Source of the DNA: Onchocerca lupi
Taxonomy: Eukaryota; Nematoda; Chromadorea; Rhabditida; Onchocercidae
Reading direction: 5' to 3'
Assembly (NCBI GenBank): GCA_028564675.1
Contig: JAOVVO010000075.1
Location: forward strand, 62,001-126,000
DNA length: 64,000 bases
Positions within the stretch are counted from its first letter, which is position 1; each line of letters starts with the position of its first letter. The position numbers and the translations under genes were made by a program. Shown here one piece after another: positions 63,114 to 64,000 of this stretch. A model generated the notes under the pieces. The model had not been told where the DNA came from. It made no database searches and was given only the letters and a program-made list of their open reading frames with translations.

Positions 63114-64000
63114 ACGAAACTGGACTTGTTATAAGACCAACATTAGATCTATCAAAATAAATGCGTTGTCATACAGCAAATATACCAACAAACAATACCA
63201 ACAAAAATTTGGACTAATTTAACAAAAAAAAAAAATTGATATTGTCTTTTTTTGTCCTTTGTCCTTTACATTTAAGATATAGATGCTTTAATATTTCCAG
63301 TGTTGCTGAAAATTATTTAAGGTCTCAATTTAGCTGCAACAAAATTTCAGTTAAGAATTTTTCTGGAAATATAAGAAAAGAATAATATGAAATCACTTAT
63401 GGAAGTTATGATTAACACATGTTATTTGTGCTACTTGTAACATGCAGTACTGGAAAATTGATTTATAATCTCATTAAACTTTATGTCATCATTTTACTAA
63501 TAAGAAAATCAATCCGAATGGATACAAAAGTTCAAAAGAATGTGAATAGCACAAGTTTCAAAAAAATTGAAAATATATTAAACTATGAGTTGATCAGTTA
63601 TGTTTAATTGGACGAAACAATTCTCAAATTGATACGAAATTGGAAACTTTTCAAATAACAAATGCTATTTAGCTGTTCTCAACATATGACAACGTCTCTA
63701 ACATATGACATTTCCTACCGTTTTTTGGTTGAAAATACTCAGGTAAAATATTTATTGATTGTTATGACATGAGCTATAACTGAAGCTAATTTTAGCTTTT
63801 ATGCCTTCATTTTATCCTTTAGTTACCTTGAAATTAGCTCTACCTTTACTAATTCGACGAAGAATTCATGCAAAATTTTAGAATATGATTTGGACATTTC
63901 TGGACTAACCAGTGGCAGAGGATGAAGTGAGATTCATCAGCCACGTCGAATGATGATCAACGTTGCAGTTCTGAGGAGTTTAATTCCCAAACATGAACTG
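62917..64000. other. lin-29 upstream intron sequence to window edge
   Basis: It contains a 40-base poly-A run at 63073-63112 and otherwise AT-rich DNA. A splice-bounded segment near 63892-63955 is open but its phase does not fit the next lin-29 exon. Confidence 0.5.
63073..63112. repeat. Poly-A run of 40
   Basis: This is the longest mononucleotide tract in the window. Such tracts are often mis-sized in assemblies. Confidence 0.9.

Noticed and set aside
63892..63955. Possible upstream lin-29 exon with CAG acceptor and GTTAGT donor
   Set aside because: Its open frame ends in phase 1, while the next lin-29 exon (62916) needs phase 0; joining them runs into a stop.
1..64000. CRISPR array, rRNA, bacterial operon or prophage content
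   Set aside because: No regularly spaced repeats with unique spacers, no rRNA-like conserved blocks and no dense bacterial-type genes are present; gene structure is eukaryotic.

Overview
The window looks like nuclear DNA of an AT-rich nematode, most likely a filarial or other spirurid parasite. I infer this from the small exons in a very AT-rich background, the TTTTCAG-like 3' splice sites, and proteins whose closest recognisable relatives are nematode VAB-19 and LIN-29. The species cannot be named from the sequence alone. There is no sign of a bacterial operon, a CRISPR array or an rRNA gene. Almost every long open reading frame is either one exon of a spliced gene or chance.

Three genes can be rebuilt, all on the minus strand. 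(1) 138-11291 holds the 5' part (16 exons, 996 codons) of a KANK-family gene, the vab-19 orthologue. It has an N-terminal KN motif and a central coiled coil. The ankyrin repeats must lie beyond the left edge. (2) 20235-22837 is a complete six-exon gene for a ZCCHC9-type protein with four CCHC zinc knuckles (301 residues). (3) 29597 to beyond 62916 is lin-29, the heterochronic C2H2 zinc-finger transcription factor. Its five fingers and C-terminal domain lie between 29.6 and 34.4 kb, and two N-terminal exons lie near 62.3-62.9 kb, across about 28 kb of almost exon-free DNA. Reading phases agree at every junction I could check in all three genes.

The rest is intron and intergenic DNA: 11.3-20.2 kb (upstream of vab-19), 22.8-29.6 kb (between zcchc9 and lin-29) and the lin-29 introns. 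These hold three copies of an LTR-like repeat with a TATA box (two antisense inside lin-29 introns, one inverted near 25 kb), a decayed minus-strand reading frame with a YVDD-like motif, several near-perfect inverted repeats, local duplications and many microsatellites.

The genes do not form an operon. vab-19/KANK belongs to cell-cytoskeleton attachment, ZCCHC9 is a nuclear nucleic-acid binding protein, and LIN-29 drives the larva-to-adult switch. I found no convincing novel multi-gene system. The most useful leads are the lin-29 gene structure (giant intron, candidate 50-nt exon, read-through isoform, intronic LTR copies) and the 30-nt-arm hairpin at 18.0 kb.
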